A stretch of 64,000 bases of DNA, from positions 4,616,863-4,680,862 of the forward strand of contig LR732703.1 in the NCBI GenBank assembly GCA_902506565.1, read 5' to 3'. The notes under the pieces were generated by a model that ran no database searches, was not told where the DNA came from, and worked only from the letters and a program-made list of their open reading frames with translations. A program made the position numbers and the translations under genes. This document shows, piece after piece, positions 24,461-33,371 of the stretch (the first letter of the stretch is position 1; every line of letters starts with the position of its first letter). This stretch comes from Burkholderiales bacterium 8X (GTDB taxonomy: Bacteria; Pseudomonadota; Gammaproteobacteria; Burkholderiales; Burkholderiaceae_C).

Positions 24461-26172
24461 ACGATATCCGCCGCACCATCCTGTGGGTGATCTTTGGCTT
24501 CTCGCTGGTCCTCTTGTGGGATCAATGGCAGGTCTTCAACGGAAGAAAGCCGACCTTCCTGCCGTCCGCCCATCCGCCGGTGACGGCCCCGGCCAACAAC
24601 AACGGCAACGGCGCAGCGACCGGCACGGCCGGCGGTTCGCAAGCGGTTCCGGCGAGCGGCTCGAATGCGGTTCCTTCGGCCTCGGGCTCGGCGTCCGGCA
24701 CGGCGGCATCGGCGGCCAGCGTGCCCGGTGGCACGAGCGCGCCGCCTGCCGCGGCCGAGCGCATCGTCGTGACGACCGACGTGCTCAAGCTCACCTTCGA
24801 CACCGAAGGCGGTTCGCTGGTGCAAAGCGAATTCATCCAGCACGACGACCTCGCCGAGAAGGACAAGCCCTTCGTCCTGATGGACCAGAGCGCCAATCGC
24901 TTCTACGTGGCGCAGACCGGCCTCATCGGCGGCAGCTATCCGACCCACAAGACGCCGATGACCATGACCGGCGATCGCACCCTGAAGGAAGGCGCGGACC
25001 AACTGGTGCTGCGCTTCGAATCGGCCGACGTCGGCGGCGTGAAGCTGATCAAGACCTGGACCCTGAAGCGCGGCGCCTACGACATGGCGGTGCGTCACGA
25101 GATCGTCAACACCGGGAGCGCACCGGTCTCGCCGCAGCTCTACATGCAGCTGGTGCGCGACGGCAACAAGCCGCCGGGCGAGTCGTCGTTCTACTCGACC
25201 TTCACCGGTCCGGCGGTCTACACCGACGCCAAGAAGTACCAGAAGGTCGAGTTCAAGGACATCGAGAACAACAAGGCCGACTTCGTCAAGGAAGCGACCA
25301 ACGGCTATGTCGCGATGGTCCAGCACTATTTCGCGAGCGCCTGGCTGCTCGGCAACGGCATCCCGCGCGAGCTTTTCGCGCGCAAGGTCGACAACAACCT
25401 TTATGCAGTCGGCATGATCACGCCCGCCGGCGCCGTGCCGGCCGGTGGCAGCAAGGCCATCGACGCCGAATTCTTCGTCGGGCCGCAGGCCGAGAAAACG
25501 CTCGAAGCCGTGGCCCCCGGGCTCGAGCTGGTCAAGGACTACGGCATCTTCACCATCATTTCCAAGCCGCTCTACTGGCTGCTCGACAAGCTGCACGGCA
25601 TCCTCGGCAACTGGGGCTGGGCCATCGTGGCGCTGGTGGTGCTGCTGAAGGCTGCCTTCTACTGGCTCAACGCCAAGGCCTACGCCAGCATGGCCAAGAT
25701 GAAGGCGATCAATCCGAAGATCACCGAGATGCGCGAGCGCCTGAAGGACAAGCCCCAGGAAATGCAGCAGGAGATGATGCGCATCTATCGCGACGAGAAG
25801 GTCAACCCGATGGGCGGCTGCTTCCCGATCGTGATCCAGATCCCGGTCTTCATCGCGCTCTACTGGGTGCTGCTGTCGTCGGTCGAGATGCGCCATGCGC
25901 CCTGGATCCTGTGGATCAAGGACCTGTCCGCGCCCGATCCATGGTTCATCCTGCCGATCGTGATGACCTTGACCTCGCTCTTCCAGACCTGGCTCAACCC
26001 CACGCCGCCCGATCCGATGCAGGCCAAGCTGATGTGGATCATGCCGCTCGCCTTCAGCGTGATGTTCGTGTTCTTCCCGGCCGGCCTCGTGCTGTACTGG
26101 ATCACCAACAACGTGCTGTCCATCGCGCAGCAATGGTTCATCAACAAGCGGCTCGGGGTGCTGGGCAAGTAG
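24457..26172 (+). CDS. yidC: Membrane protein insertase YidC
   Basis: 571 aa. Inserts and folds inner-membrane proteins with or without SecYEG. It has an N-terminal membrane anchor (RTILWVIFGFSLVLLWDQWQVF), a low-complexity Ala/Ser/Gly linker at about residues 45-100 and then the large periplasmic beta-supersandwich domain. The conserved five-helix core follows from about residue 360, with YWLLDKLHGILGNWGWAIVALVVLLKAAFYWL, NPMGGCFPIVIQIPVFIALYWVLL (quoted in part) and WIMPLAFSVMFVFFPAGLVLYWI. The conserved basic region SMAKMKAINPKITEMRERLKDKPQ is present. Length and layout match Gram-negative YidC. mnmE starts 10 bases after it. Confidence 0.97.
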   Translation: MNDIRRTILWVIFGFSLVLLWDQWQVFNGRKPTFLPSAHPPVTAPANNNGNGAATGTAGGSQAVPASGSNAVPSASGSASGTAASAASVPGGTSAPPAAAERIVVTTDVLKLTFDTEGGSLVQSEFIQHDDLAEKDKPFVLMDQSANRFYVAQTGLIGGSYPTHKTPMTMTGDRTLKEGADQLVLRFESADVGGVKLIKTWTLKRGAYDMAVRHEIVNTGSAPVSPQLYMQLVRDGNKPPGESSFYSTFTGPAVYTDAKKYQKVEFKDIENNKADFVKEATNGYVAMVQHYFASAWLLGNGIPRELFARKVDNNLYAVGMITPAGAVPAGGSKAIDAEFFVGPQAEKTLEAVAPGLELVKDYGIFTIISKPLYWLLDKLHGILGNWGWAIVALVVLLKAAFYWLNAKAYASMAKMKAINPKITEMRERLKDKPQEMQQEMMRIYRDEKVNPMGGCFPIVIQIPVFIALYWVLLSSVEMRHAPWILWIKDLSAPDPWFILPIVMTLTSLFQTWLNPTPPDPMQAKLMWIMPLAFSVMFVFFPAGLVLYWITNNVLSIAQQWFINKRLGVLGK

Positions 26173-26182
26173 TCGCCCAGGC

Positions 26183-27679
26183 ATGCTCGTCCGCGCCACC
26201 GATCCGATCGTCGCCATCGCGACTGCACCCGGGCGCGGCGCGGTCGGCATCGTCCGGATCTCGGGTCGCGGGCTCGAGCCGTTGATCCTCGCCCTGTGCG
26301 GCCGCAACCTGTTGCCGCGCGAGGCCACCTACCTGCCGTTCCTCGATGCGGACGGGGCGCCGATCGACCACGGCCTCGCCATCTACTTTCCGGCCCCGCG
26401 CTCATTCACCGGCGAGGACGTCCTCGAACTGCAGGCGCATGGCGGGATGGTGGTGCTCCAGTTGCTGGTGAGCCGATGCCTGCAGGCAGCCGCCGAGCGA
26501 GATCCTTCCACCGGCCGGGCGCGCCTTGCAGGCTTGCGCATCGCCGAGCCCGGTGAATTCAGCCAGCGCGCCTTCCTCAACGGCAAGATCGACCTGGCCC
26601 AGGCGGAGGCCATCGCCGACCTGATCGATGCCAGCACCGAGGCCGCGGTCCGGAGCGCCGGCCGATCGCTCGCAGGCCAGTTCTCCGGCGAGATCCATGC
26701 GCTGCGGGATGCGTTGATTCAGCTGCGGATGCTGGTCGAGGCGACGCTCGACTTTCCCGAGGAAGAAATCGATTTCCTGCAGCAGGCCGATGCGGCCGGC
26801 CAGCTCGCGCGCATCGCAGCGACGCTGGCCGAGGTGCAGCAGAAAGCCAGGCAAGGTGCGCTGCTCCGGGATGGCATCCAGGTGGTGATCGCAGGCCAGC
26901 CGAATGCCGGCAAGAGTTCGCTTTTGAACGCATTAGCGGGCGCCGAGCTGGCGATCGTCAGCTCGATTGCCGGCACCACCCGCGACGTGGTCTCCGAGAC
27001 CATCCAGATCCAGGGCGTGCCCTTGCATGTCGTGGACACCGCCGGCTTGCGCGACAGCGTGGACGAAGTCGAGCAGATCGGCGTGGCCCGGGCCTGGGAG
27101 CAGATCGATCGAGCCGACGCCGTGCTTTTTCTGCACGATCTCACGCGGGCAGGCGATCCTGTGTACGCGCAGGCGGATGCGCTGATCGAAGCGCGTTTGA
27201 AGGCGGTGCTGTCGGCCCAGGTGCCGGTGGTCGACATCGGCAGCAAGATGGATGCGGTGGATCCAGGGGACGGAGGCGATGCGACGAACGCGGCGAACGT
27301 GCCGGACCGGTCGAGCACGTCGGGATCTCCGCAGGCGCCGAACGCCGATGCCCTAGAGCACCGCGCCGACCAGCTACTGCTTTCCGCCAGGACCGGCGCC
27401 GGCATCGAGGCTCTTCGGCAGCGCCTTTTGGCCCTGGCGGGTTGGCAATCCCTGCCCGAGGGCACCTACCTCGCGCGAGCCCGGCATGTCGACGCCTTGC
27501 AGCGGGTCGGCCTGCACCTGGAGGAAGCGTCCACCTGGCTCGCGTCGACGGCGCCGCCGCTCGACCTGCTCGCCGAGGAATTGCGCCTGGCCCAAAGCGC
27601 CTTAAACGAAATCACGGGCGAGTTCGGCGCAGACGATCTGCTCGGCGTGATTTTTTCCCGTTTTTGCATCGGCAAGTAA
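26183..27679 (+). CDS. mnmE: tRNA uridine-5-carboxymethylaminomethyl modification GTPase MnmE
   Basis: 498 aa, about 45 longer than E. coli MnmE. With MnmG it modifies U34 of certain tRNAs. The N-terminal folate-binding domain (DPIVAIATAPGRGAVGIVRISG), the helical domain and the inserted G domain are all present, with G1 AGQPNAGKSS near residue 238, G2/G3 IAGTTRDVV and DTAGLRD, and the C-terminal FCIGK that supplies the catalytic Cys. Two oddities: the G4 motif reads SKMD rather than NKxD, and about 30 low-complexity residues (DPGDGGDATNAANVPDRSST and following) are inserted just after it. Last gene of the rpmH cluster. Confidence 0.95.
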   Translation: MLVRATDPIVAIATAPGRGAVGIVRISGRGLEPLILALCGRNLLPREATYLPFLDADGAPIDHGLAIYFPAPRSFTGEDVLELQAHGGMVVLQLLVSRCLQAAAERDPSTGRARLAGLRIAEPGEFSQRAFLNGKIDLAQAEAIADLIDASTEAAVRSAGRSLAGQFSGEIHALRDALIQLRMLVEATLDFPEEEIDFLQQADAAGQLARIAATLAEVQQKARQGALLRDGIQVVIAGQPNAGKSSLLNALAGAELAIVSSIAGTTRDVVSETIQIQGVPLHVVDTAGLRDSVDEVEQIGVARAWEQIDRADAVLFLHDLTRAGDPVYAQADALIEARLKAVLSAQVPVVDIGSKMDAVDPGDGGDATNAANVPDRSSTSGSPQAPNADALEHRADQLLLSARTGAGIEALRQRLLALAGWQSLPEGTYLARARHVDALQRVGLHLEEASTWLASTAPPLDLLAEELRLAQSALNEITGEFGADDLLGVIFSRFCIGK

Positions 27680-27763
27680 TCCACCGACCTGGCGCATTTT
27701 TGATTCGACACCGTGACGCATTGGGGGATCGCGGATACTGCGGACCATCACGGGGCACACACC

Positions 27764-28228
27764 ATGTCAAACATCCAGGGGCTTTGCCGCGCCATCACCC
27801 AGAACACGAGCTACGACGCTTTTGCGCCGATGTTCAATGCGCAGCAATGGGAATTGGTCGCCAGCTACCTGCAACCCTTCGACCTCGCGGCGGGGCAGGT
27901 GCTGATCGACCAGGGCGCGAACGATCGCACCCTGTTCTTCATCGAGAGCGGCGCGCTCAGCGTGCATGTGGTGGGCGAGTCGGGCCAGATGCGGCTCGCC
28001 ATCCTGAATCCCGGATCGGTGGTCGGCGAGGGCGCCTTCTTCTCGCGGCTGCCGCGCTCGGCGAACGTGGTGGCGACCGGTGCGGCGCGGGTCTGGCGCC
28101 TGACCGCGATCCGCTTTGCCGAAATGGCGAATCGCCAACCGGGCCTCGCGGTCGAACTGACCCTGGCGCTGGGCGCGGTCATCGCCAAGCGAATGGTGAA
28201 CAAGCCGAAGCGGGTCGCCGTGACCTGA
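27764..28228 (+). CDS. Cyclic nucleotide-binding domain protein
   Basis: 154 aa from MSNIQGLCRA (an in-frame start at 27713 is unlikely). A single cNMP-binding (CRP-type) beta-barrel domain occupies residues 30-145: LQPFDLAAGQVLIDQGANDRTLFFIESGALSV and GSVVGEGAFFSRLPRSANVVATGAARV are the usual strands and phosphate-cassette region (GEGAFFSRLPRSA). No DNA-binding helix-turn-helix follows, so it is a stand-alone sensor rather than a CRP-like regulator. Partner unknown; it precedes the zinc-ribbon membrane protein by 81 bases on the same strand. Whether it binds cAMP or c-di-GMP cannot be told. Confidence 0.75.
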   Translation: MSNIQGLCRAITQNTSYDAFAPMFNAQQWELVASYLQPFDLAAGQVLIDQGANDRTLFFIESGALSVHVVGESGQMRLAILNPGSVVGEGAFFSRLPRSANVVATGAARVWRLTAIRFAEMANRQPGLAVELTLALGAVIAKRMVNKPKRVAVT

Positions 28229-28266
28229 GCGGTGGTGGTGCCTGCCGGATTCGGCGGCAAATCAAT

Positions 28267-28286
28267 GATCGATCGATCGATCGATC
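28267..28286. repeat. Five tandem GATC
   Basis: GATC repeated five times head to tail, 24 bases before the zinc-ribbon gene start. Five adjacent Dam-type sites are unlikely by chance but may be a simple microsatellite. Confidence 0.9.
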
Positions 28287-28309
28287 GGTTCGAGCCTGGA
28301 GGGATCAAG

Positions 28310-29617
28310 ATGGCTGTGATCTGCGCGTCCTGCCTGACGCCGAGTCGGGACGGGGCGAAATTCTGCAAGAGCTGCGGTGGCCGGCTGTCGGCGGTCGCGC
28401 CGGATGCAGGCCTCGCTGCAAACCACGCCGCCTTGTCCGAACAAGCGGTGCCGACCGCCGCTGTCGGCCACGGCATTGCGGGTTCCGCTGCAAGCCTTGT
28501 CGCACCCAGCGCCGGCAGCCAGCGATCGGCCGGCGAGAGCCTGGCAGATTCGCCTCGTCGGCCGGTGTCGGCCGGCGAGAACCTGGCGGACTCGCCCCAT
28601 CGAGCGGTGTCGGTCAGGCCCGCGGCGGCCTCGGCGCCGGTTGCGGGCCCGTCGGCCTTGCCGCCTGTCGATCAGCCGGTCCGATCGACCAGGGCCGAGG
28701 CCACGCGCCCGAGCCCTTCGACGGACGAGTGGCCGGTGACCGAACTTCTGCTCTCCGATCCGGTGCCGCTCGAGCCGACCGCCGCTGCGCTCGACTCCCC
28801 CTCGCTTGGCTCCCGCGCAGCGTTCGAGCCGAGCGATGCGCTGCGCCCATCGGTGCCTGCGAATGCGGCGCGTGAGGTCCGTAGCCAGCCCAAGCGCGTC
28901 GGCGCCGCCAAGGCATCGTCCGTTGCACCGCCTTCCACATGGCCCCGCATCGGAGCGATCGCCGCCGTGTTGATGGTGGTGGGGGTTTCCGCCTATCTGT
29001 TCAACACGAAGGACGACGCGCCGAGCCGTCCGCCGTCCGCGCCGATCGCCATCGCACCGCCGATCGAGCCGGCCGCTTCGCCGGCGACTGCGCCGGTCGC
29101 GGCGCGGCTCGAAGGCCCCGCGTCGCCGCCGCCATTGCTGCAGGGTGCGGCGTTGCCGGTCGCCACGCCGACAGCGCCCGCCGGCCGCGAAGCCTTGGTT
29201 GCCGGCCCGAGCGCCGAGGCGCCATTCCTGCCCGGGCCGGCGTCAGCGCCCCGCGTCGAACCCCCGTCAGGATCGGCGGTTGCCGAGGCTACGCCCGCCA
29301 AGCCGGCTTCCGTCAAGCCGTCGGCTGCAAGCGCCCGCCAGTCGCGCAAGACGCCGCCGTCCGCGCCGTCCACGGCAGCAGCGGTACCGCCGCCGACCGT
29401 GCAGCCGGTACAGGTATCGCTGCCGGTCGCGCCCGCCGAGCCGCCCCCTCCGGTCGATCCGACGGTTGCCTGCGCCGGCCGCGGCTTCTTCGCACGCTCT
29501 CGCTGCCTGGTCGATCAGTGCGCGCAAGCGGTTTCGCGTTCGCATGCGCAATGCGAGGCGGTTCGCCAGCAACAGCAGATCGACGAGGAAAAGCGCAATC
29601 CGAGTCTGGCGGGCTGA
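28310..29617 (+). CDS. Zinc-ribbon, single-pass membrane protein with disordered linkers
   Basis: 435 aa from ATG 28310, which has GGAGG 7-8 bases upstream; an in-frame GTG at 28232 is not supported. The N-terminal zinc ribbon reads CASCLTPSRDGAKFCKSCGGRL (two CxxC pairs), followed by about 200 Ala/Pro/Ser-rich, probably disordered residues. A membrane helix (WPRIGAIAAVLMVVGVSAYLF) lies near 220, and a further Pro/Ala-rich region follows. A compact C-terminal tail has four cysteines (VACAGRGFFARSRCLVDQC and HAQCEAV). The layout, with a cytoplasmic zinc ribbon and a Cys-paired periplasmic tail, resembles other Burkholderiales membrane proteins of unknown function. The same frame stays open after the stop and encodes a striking His-rich stretch. 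Confidence 0.65.
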   Translation: MAVICASCLTPSRDGAKFCKSCGGRLSAVAPDAGLAANHAALSEQAVPTAAVGHGIAGSAASLVAPSAGSQRSAGESLADSPRRPVSAGENLADSPHRAVSVRPAAASAPVAGPSALPPVDQPVRSTRAEATRPSPSTDEWPVTELLLSDPVPLEPTAAALDSPSLGSRAAFEPSDALRPSVPANAAREVRSQPKRVGAAKASSVAPPSTWPRIGAIAAVLMVVGVSAYLFNTKDDAPSRPPSAPIAIAPPIEPAASPATAPVAARLEGPASPPPLLQGAALPVATPTAPAGREALVAGPSAEAPFLPGPASAPRVEPPSGSAVAEATPAKPASVKPSAASARQSRKTPPSAPSTAAAVPPPTVQPVQVSLPVAPAEPPPPVDPTVACAGRGFFARSRCLVDQCAQAVSRSHAQCEAVRQQQQIDEEKRNPSLAG

Positions 29618-29752
29618 CCGGCCGAAAGCCTCGGGGCGGCTGCAGGCCGTGACGACCTGCTTCTCACGCATCGCGTGAAGACGGGCCACTACCACGGCCA
29701 CGTCCACAGCCATGAACATCGTCACGGCCACGGCCACGGCCACCAGCCGTCC

Positions 29753-31741
29753 TTACCCGCCGCGCTGAAGCCGGTCGACCGCCAGCGCCAGCGCCTCCGG
29801 CTTGCCTGACAGCACCAGCGTGTCCCCATCCGCCAGCAAGGTCTCGTCGGTGGTGCTCGCCACCTTGCCGTCGCGGCGCCGCAGGCTCGCGACCCGCACG
29901 CCCAGTGCCTGCAGCGCGACCTTGGCGAGCGGCTGCCCGACGGCGCGTGCGTCTTCGGTCAGGGTGAAGCTGTTGAGCCGTTCGTGATGGATCTCGTCCG
30001 CGTTGTCGTCGTCCGCGCCGTGGAAGTAGCCGCGCAAGAGGTTGTAGCGGGCGTCGCGCTGTTCCTGCACCACGCGGATCACGCGTCGCATCGGCACGCC
30101 GACCAGCGCCAGCGCATGGCTCGCGAGCATCAGCGAACCCTCGATCGCCTCGGGCACGACCTCGGCCGCGCCGGCCGCCTGCAGCTTTTCCAGGTCGCGA
30201 TCGTCCTGCGTGCGAACGATGACCGGCACCTGCGGCGCGTGCGCATGGATGTTGGCCAGCACCTTCATCGCGCCCGGCACGTCGAGGTAGGTCACCACCA
30301 CGGCGCTCGCTCGGGCGAGGCCCGCCGCCATCAAGGCCTGCAGGCGCGCCGCGTCGCCGAACACCACCGAATCTCCCGCCGCCGCCGCCTGGTTCACACG
30401 ATCCGGGTCGAGGTCGAGCGCCAGATAAGGGATGCCTTCGCGTTCGAGGATGCGCGCCAGGTTCTGCCCCGATCGGCCGTAGCCGCAGATGATCACGTGA
30501 TGCGCCGTGTTGATGGTCTTGCGGGCGATCGAGGTCATCTGCAGCGACTGCTGCATCCAGTCGCTCGCGACCAGCTTGCGAACGATGCGGTTGCTGTACA
30601 TCACGATGAAGGGCGTCGCCAGCATCGACAGCACCATCGACGCGAGCACCGGGTTGGCGAGCCAGGGCGGCAGCAGCTCGTTGCCTTGCGCCAGGTTCAG
30701 CAGCACGAAGCCGAATTCGCCTGCCTGCGCCAGGTAGAGCCCGGTGCGAAGCGCGACGCCCGCGGTGGCGCCGAGCGCGCGCGAGAGCAGCGTCACCAGG
30801 AGCAGCTTGAAGCCGAGCGGCAGCACCAGCAACACGCCGACCAGCGCCCATTGCTGCACCACGATGTGCCAGTCGAGCGACATGCCGATGGTGATGAAGA
30901 AGAGGCCGAGCAGCACGTCGTGGAAGGGCCGGATGTCGGTTTCGACCTGGTGCTTGAACTCGGTCTCTGAGACCAGCATGCCGGCCACGAAGGCGCCGAG
31001 CGCGAGGCTGAGGCCTGCCAGCTCGGTCAGCCACGCGAGTCCGAGCGTGACCAGGAGCAGGTTGAGCATGAACAGCTCCTCGCTGCGTCGGCGCGCCACC
31101 AGCGTCAGCCACCAGCGCATCACGCGCGGGCCGCCGTAGAGCAGCAGTCCGACCAGGATGCTCGCCTTGACCAGCGCGATCGCCAGCGCCTTGAAGAGAA
31201 GCTCCGGCGGCGCGCCGAGGGCCGGAATCAGCACCAGCAGCGGCACCACGGCCAGGTCCTGGAACAGCAGCACGCCCATCACCCGGCGGCCATGCGCCGA
31301 TTCGAGCTCGAGCCGCTCGGACATCAGCTTGACCACGATCGCGGTGCTGCTCATCGTGAGCGCGCCCGATAGGGCCAGCGCCGTCTGCCAGCCGAGGTCC
31401 CAGGCCGGCGGCAGCCAGTCGGCGATCAGCAAGGCGCCGCCGGTGGCCACGGTCATGGTGAGGGTCACCTGCAGCAGGCCCAGCCCGAACACGTGCCGGC
31501 GCATGGCCCGCAGCTTCGGCAGGTTGAACTCGAGGCCGATCACGAACATCAGAAACACCACGCCGAATTCGCCGAGATGCCGGATGCCTTCTGAGTTCTG
31601 CGCCAGCGCCAGTGCGTGCGGGCCGATCAGGACGCCGGCCAGCAGGTAGCCGAGCATCGGCGGCAGCCTGAGGTAGCGGCAGATCACCACGCCCACGACC
31701 GCGGCCAGCAGGTACATGAGCGTGAGATCGAAAGACGACAT
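29753..31741 (-). CDS. Kef-type (CPA2) monovalent cation:proton antiporter with TrkA-N and TrkA-C domains
   Basis: 662 aa. Eleven to thirteen membrane helices in the first 390 residues form a CPA2 antiporter: FGVVFLMFVIGLEFNLPKLR, GALTMSSTAIVVKLMSE, FQDLAVVPLLVLIP and GLYLAQAGEFGFVLL. A RCK/TrkA-N Rossmann domain (VIICGYGRSGQNLARILEREGIP, from about 410) and a TrkA-C domain (LNSFTLTEDARAVGQPL onward, about 580-660) regulate it by nucleotide or ligand binding. This is the architecture of KefB/KefC, which exchange K+ for H+, and of related YbaL. No glutathione-binding assignment can be made. Divergent from kdsD with only 50 bases between the two starts. In many proteobacteria a Kef-type gene sits beside kdsD-kdsC. 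Confidence 0.9.
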   Translation of the reverse strand: MSSFDLTLMYLLAAVVGVVICRYLRLPPMLGYLLAGVLIGPHALALAQNSEGIRHLGEFGVVFLMFVIGLEFNLPKLRAMRRHVFGLGLLQVTLTMTVATGGALLIADWLPPAWDLGWQTALALSGALTMSSTAIVVKLMSERLELESAHGRRVMGVLLFQDLAVVPLLVLIPALGAPPELLFKALAIALVKASILVGLLLYGGPRVMRWWLTLVARRRSEELFMLNLLLVTLGLAWLTELAGLSLALGAFVAGMLVSETEFKHQVETDIRPFHDVLLGLFFITIGMSLDWHIVVQQWALVGVLLVLPLGFKLLLVTLLSRALGATAGVALRTGLYLAQAGEFGFVLLNLAQGNELLPPWLANPVLASMVLSMLATPFIVMYSNRIVRKLVASDWMQQSLQMTSIARKTINTAHHVIICGYGRSGQNLARILEREGIPYLALDLDPDRVNQAAAAGDSVVFGDAARLQALMAAGLARASAVVVTYLDVPGAMKVLANIHAHAPQVPVIVRTQDDRDLEKLQAAGAAEVVPEAIEGSLMLASHALALVGVPMRRVIRVVQEQRDARYNLLRGYFHGADDDNADEIHHERLNSFTLTEDARAVGQPLAKVALQALGVRVASLRRRDGKVASTTDETLLADGDTLVLSGKPEALALAVDRLQRGG

Positions 31742-31791
31742 GGCGGGGATGCTACTGAATGCGCCATCGACCCGGCCGATAAAATCCCGCG

Positions 31792-32820
31792 ATGAGTTCC
31801 CGCCCCGCCCCCGTGCTAGCGCCCGCGCCGTCCTCGCCTCGCATCGAAGTCGAGGCCTCCGCGATCCTCGAGCGGGCCCGTGCCACCTTCCGGATCGAGG
31901 CCGATGCGGTGCTCGGCCTCACCCACCGCATCGGACCTTCGTTCGTCGAGGCGGTCGCCAGGATCCTGGAGGTGCGCGGCCGGGTCGTGGTGATGGGCAT
32001 GGGCAAGAGCGGCCATGTGGGCCGCAAGATCGCGGCCACGCTGGCATCCACCGGCACGCCGGCGATGTTCGTGCATCCGGCCGAGGCCAGCCACGGCGAC
32101 CTCGGCATGATCAAGTCGGTCGACCTGGTGCTCGCCATCTCGAACAGCGGCGAGGTGGCAGAGCTCACCGTGATCCTCCCGGTCGTCAAGCGCCAGGGCG
32201 TCCCCCTGATCGCCATCACCGGCGGCCTCGAATCCACGCTGGCACGCCATGCGGACATCGTGCTGGACAGCGGCGTCGAGATGGAGGCCTGCCCGCTCAA
32301 CCTCGCTCCCACGGCCAGCACCACCGCGCAGATGGCGATGGGCGACGCGCTCGCGGTGGCGCTGCTCGATGCGCGCGGCTTCGGCTCCGAGGATTTCGCG
32401 CGCTCGCATCCGGGCGGCGCGCTCGGTCGAAAGCTCCTGACCCATGTCGGCGACGTGATGCGCTCGGGCGACGATGTGCCGCGGGTGGCGCCCGGCGCGA
32501 GCTTGAGCGAAATCATGCGCGAGATGAGCGCCAAGGGCCTCGGCGCCACCGCGGTGGTCGACGACCGGGGCAGGGCGATCGGCATCTTCACCGACGGCGA
32601 CCTTCGGCGCCAGGTCGAGACCGGTGCCGACCTCCGGGCCTTGACCGCGGCCGAGGTCATGCACGCCGGCCCGCGCACGCTGGGCCGCGAGGCCCTCGCC
32701 GCCGAGGCCGCGGAGCTGATGGAAAACCACCGCATCACCAGCGTTCTGGTGGTCGACGATTCGGGCTTGCTGGTGGGCGCGCTCACCATCAACGACCTGA
32801 TGCGGGCGAAGGTCATCTGA
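31792..32820 (+). CDS. kdsD: Arabinose-5-phosphate isomerase
   Basis: 342 aa. Converts ribulose 5-phosphate to arabinose 5-phosphate, the first step of Kdo synthesis for LPS. The SIS sugar-isomerase domain has VVVMGMGKSGHVGRKIAATLASTGTPA, SHGDLGMI and SNSGEVAEL, then HPGGALGRKLL. It is followed by two CBS domains (GDVMRSGDDVPRVA and AEVMHAGPRTLG). The N-terminus is about 15 residues longer than E. coli KdsD, with an Ala/Pro stretch. TAAAAT at 31780-31785 would start transcription almost at the ATG, so the mRNA may be nearly leaderless. kdsC overlaps the stop. Confidence 0.95.
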   Translation: MSSRPAPVLAPAPSSPRIEVEASAILERARATFRIEADAVLGLTHRIGPSFVEAVARILEVRGRVVVMGMGKSGHVGRKIAATLASTGTPAMFVHPAEASHGDLGMIKSVDLVLAISNSGEVAELTVILPVVKRQGVPLIAITGGLESTLARHADIVLDSGVEMEACPLNLAPTASTTAQMAMGDALAVALLDARGFGSEDFARSHPGGALGRKLLTHVGDVMRSGDDVPRVAPGASLSEIMREMSAKGLGATAVVDDRGRAIGIFTDGDLRRQVETGADLRALTAAEVMHAGPRTLGREALAAEAAELMENHRITSVLVVDDSGLLVGALTINDLMRAKVI

Positions 32821-33371
32821 TGCCGGCGGCGCAGTTCCGGGCCGAGACGCTCCTGGCCGCGCAGGACGTGCGCATCGCGTTCTTCGATGTCGACGGCGTG
32901 CTGACCGATGGCGGGGTCTATTTCAGCGACCAGGGCGAGACGCTCAAGCGCTTCAGCATCCTCGATGGCTACGGCCTCAAGCTGTTGCAGCAGGCCGGCA
33001 TCCTGCCGGCGGTGATCACCGGCCGCGACTCGGCGCCGCTTCGGTTGCGGCTCGCGGCGCTCGGCATCGTGAACGTCCGCTACGGCACCGAGGACAAGCT
33101 GCCCGCAGCCGAGGCCATGCTGGCCGACCTGGGCTTCGGCTGGTCGCAGGTTGCCGCGATCGGGGACGACTGGCCCGACCTGCCGGTGCTCTGCCGCGCG
33201 GCCTTCGCCGCGGCGCCGCCGAATGCGCATCTCGAGGTGCGCGCCATGGCCCATCACGTCACCGCGGCCCGGGGCGGCGAGGGCGCCGCGCGCGAGTTCT
33301 GCGACCTGCTGCTCGCGGCCGGCGGGCACTATCGGCGGCTTTTAGAGCGCGCCCGCGGAACCGTTGCATGA
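32820..33371 (+). CDS. kdsC: 3-deoxy-D-manno-octulosonate-8-phosphate phosphatase
   Basis: 183 aa. HAD-family phosphatase that removes phosphate from Kdo-8-P. It shows the HAD nucleophile motif FFDVDGVLTDGGVYF near residue 23, ITGRDSAPL as motif II and AAIGDDWPDLPVL as motif IV. It starts on the last base of kdsD (TGATG) and overlaps lptC by ATGA. The compact tetramer-type KdsC length fits (about 180 aa). Part of the LPS-Kdo operon kdsD-kdsC-lptC. Confidence 0.95.
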   Translation: MPAAQFRAETLLAAQDVRIAFFDVDGVLTDGGVYFSDQGETLKRFSILDGYGLKLLQQAGILPAVITGRDSAPLRLRLAALGIVNVRYGTEDKLPAAEAMLADLGFGWSQVAAIGDDWPDLPVLCRAAFAAAPPNAHLEVRAMAHHVTAARGGEGAAREFCDLLLAAGGHYRRLLERARGTVA

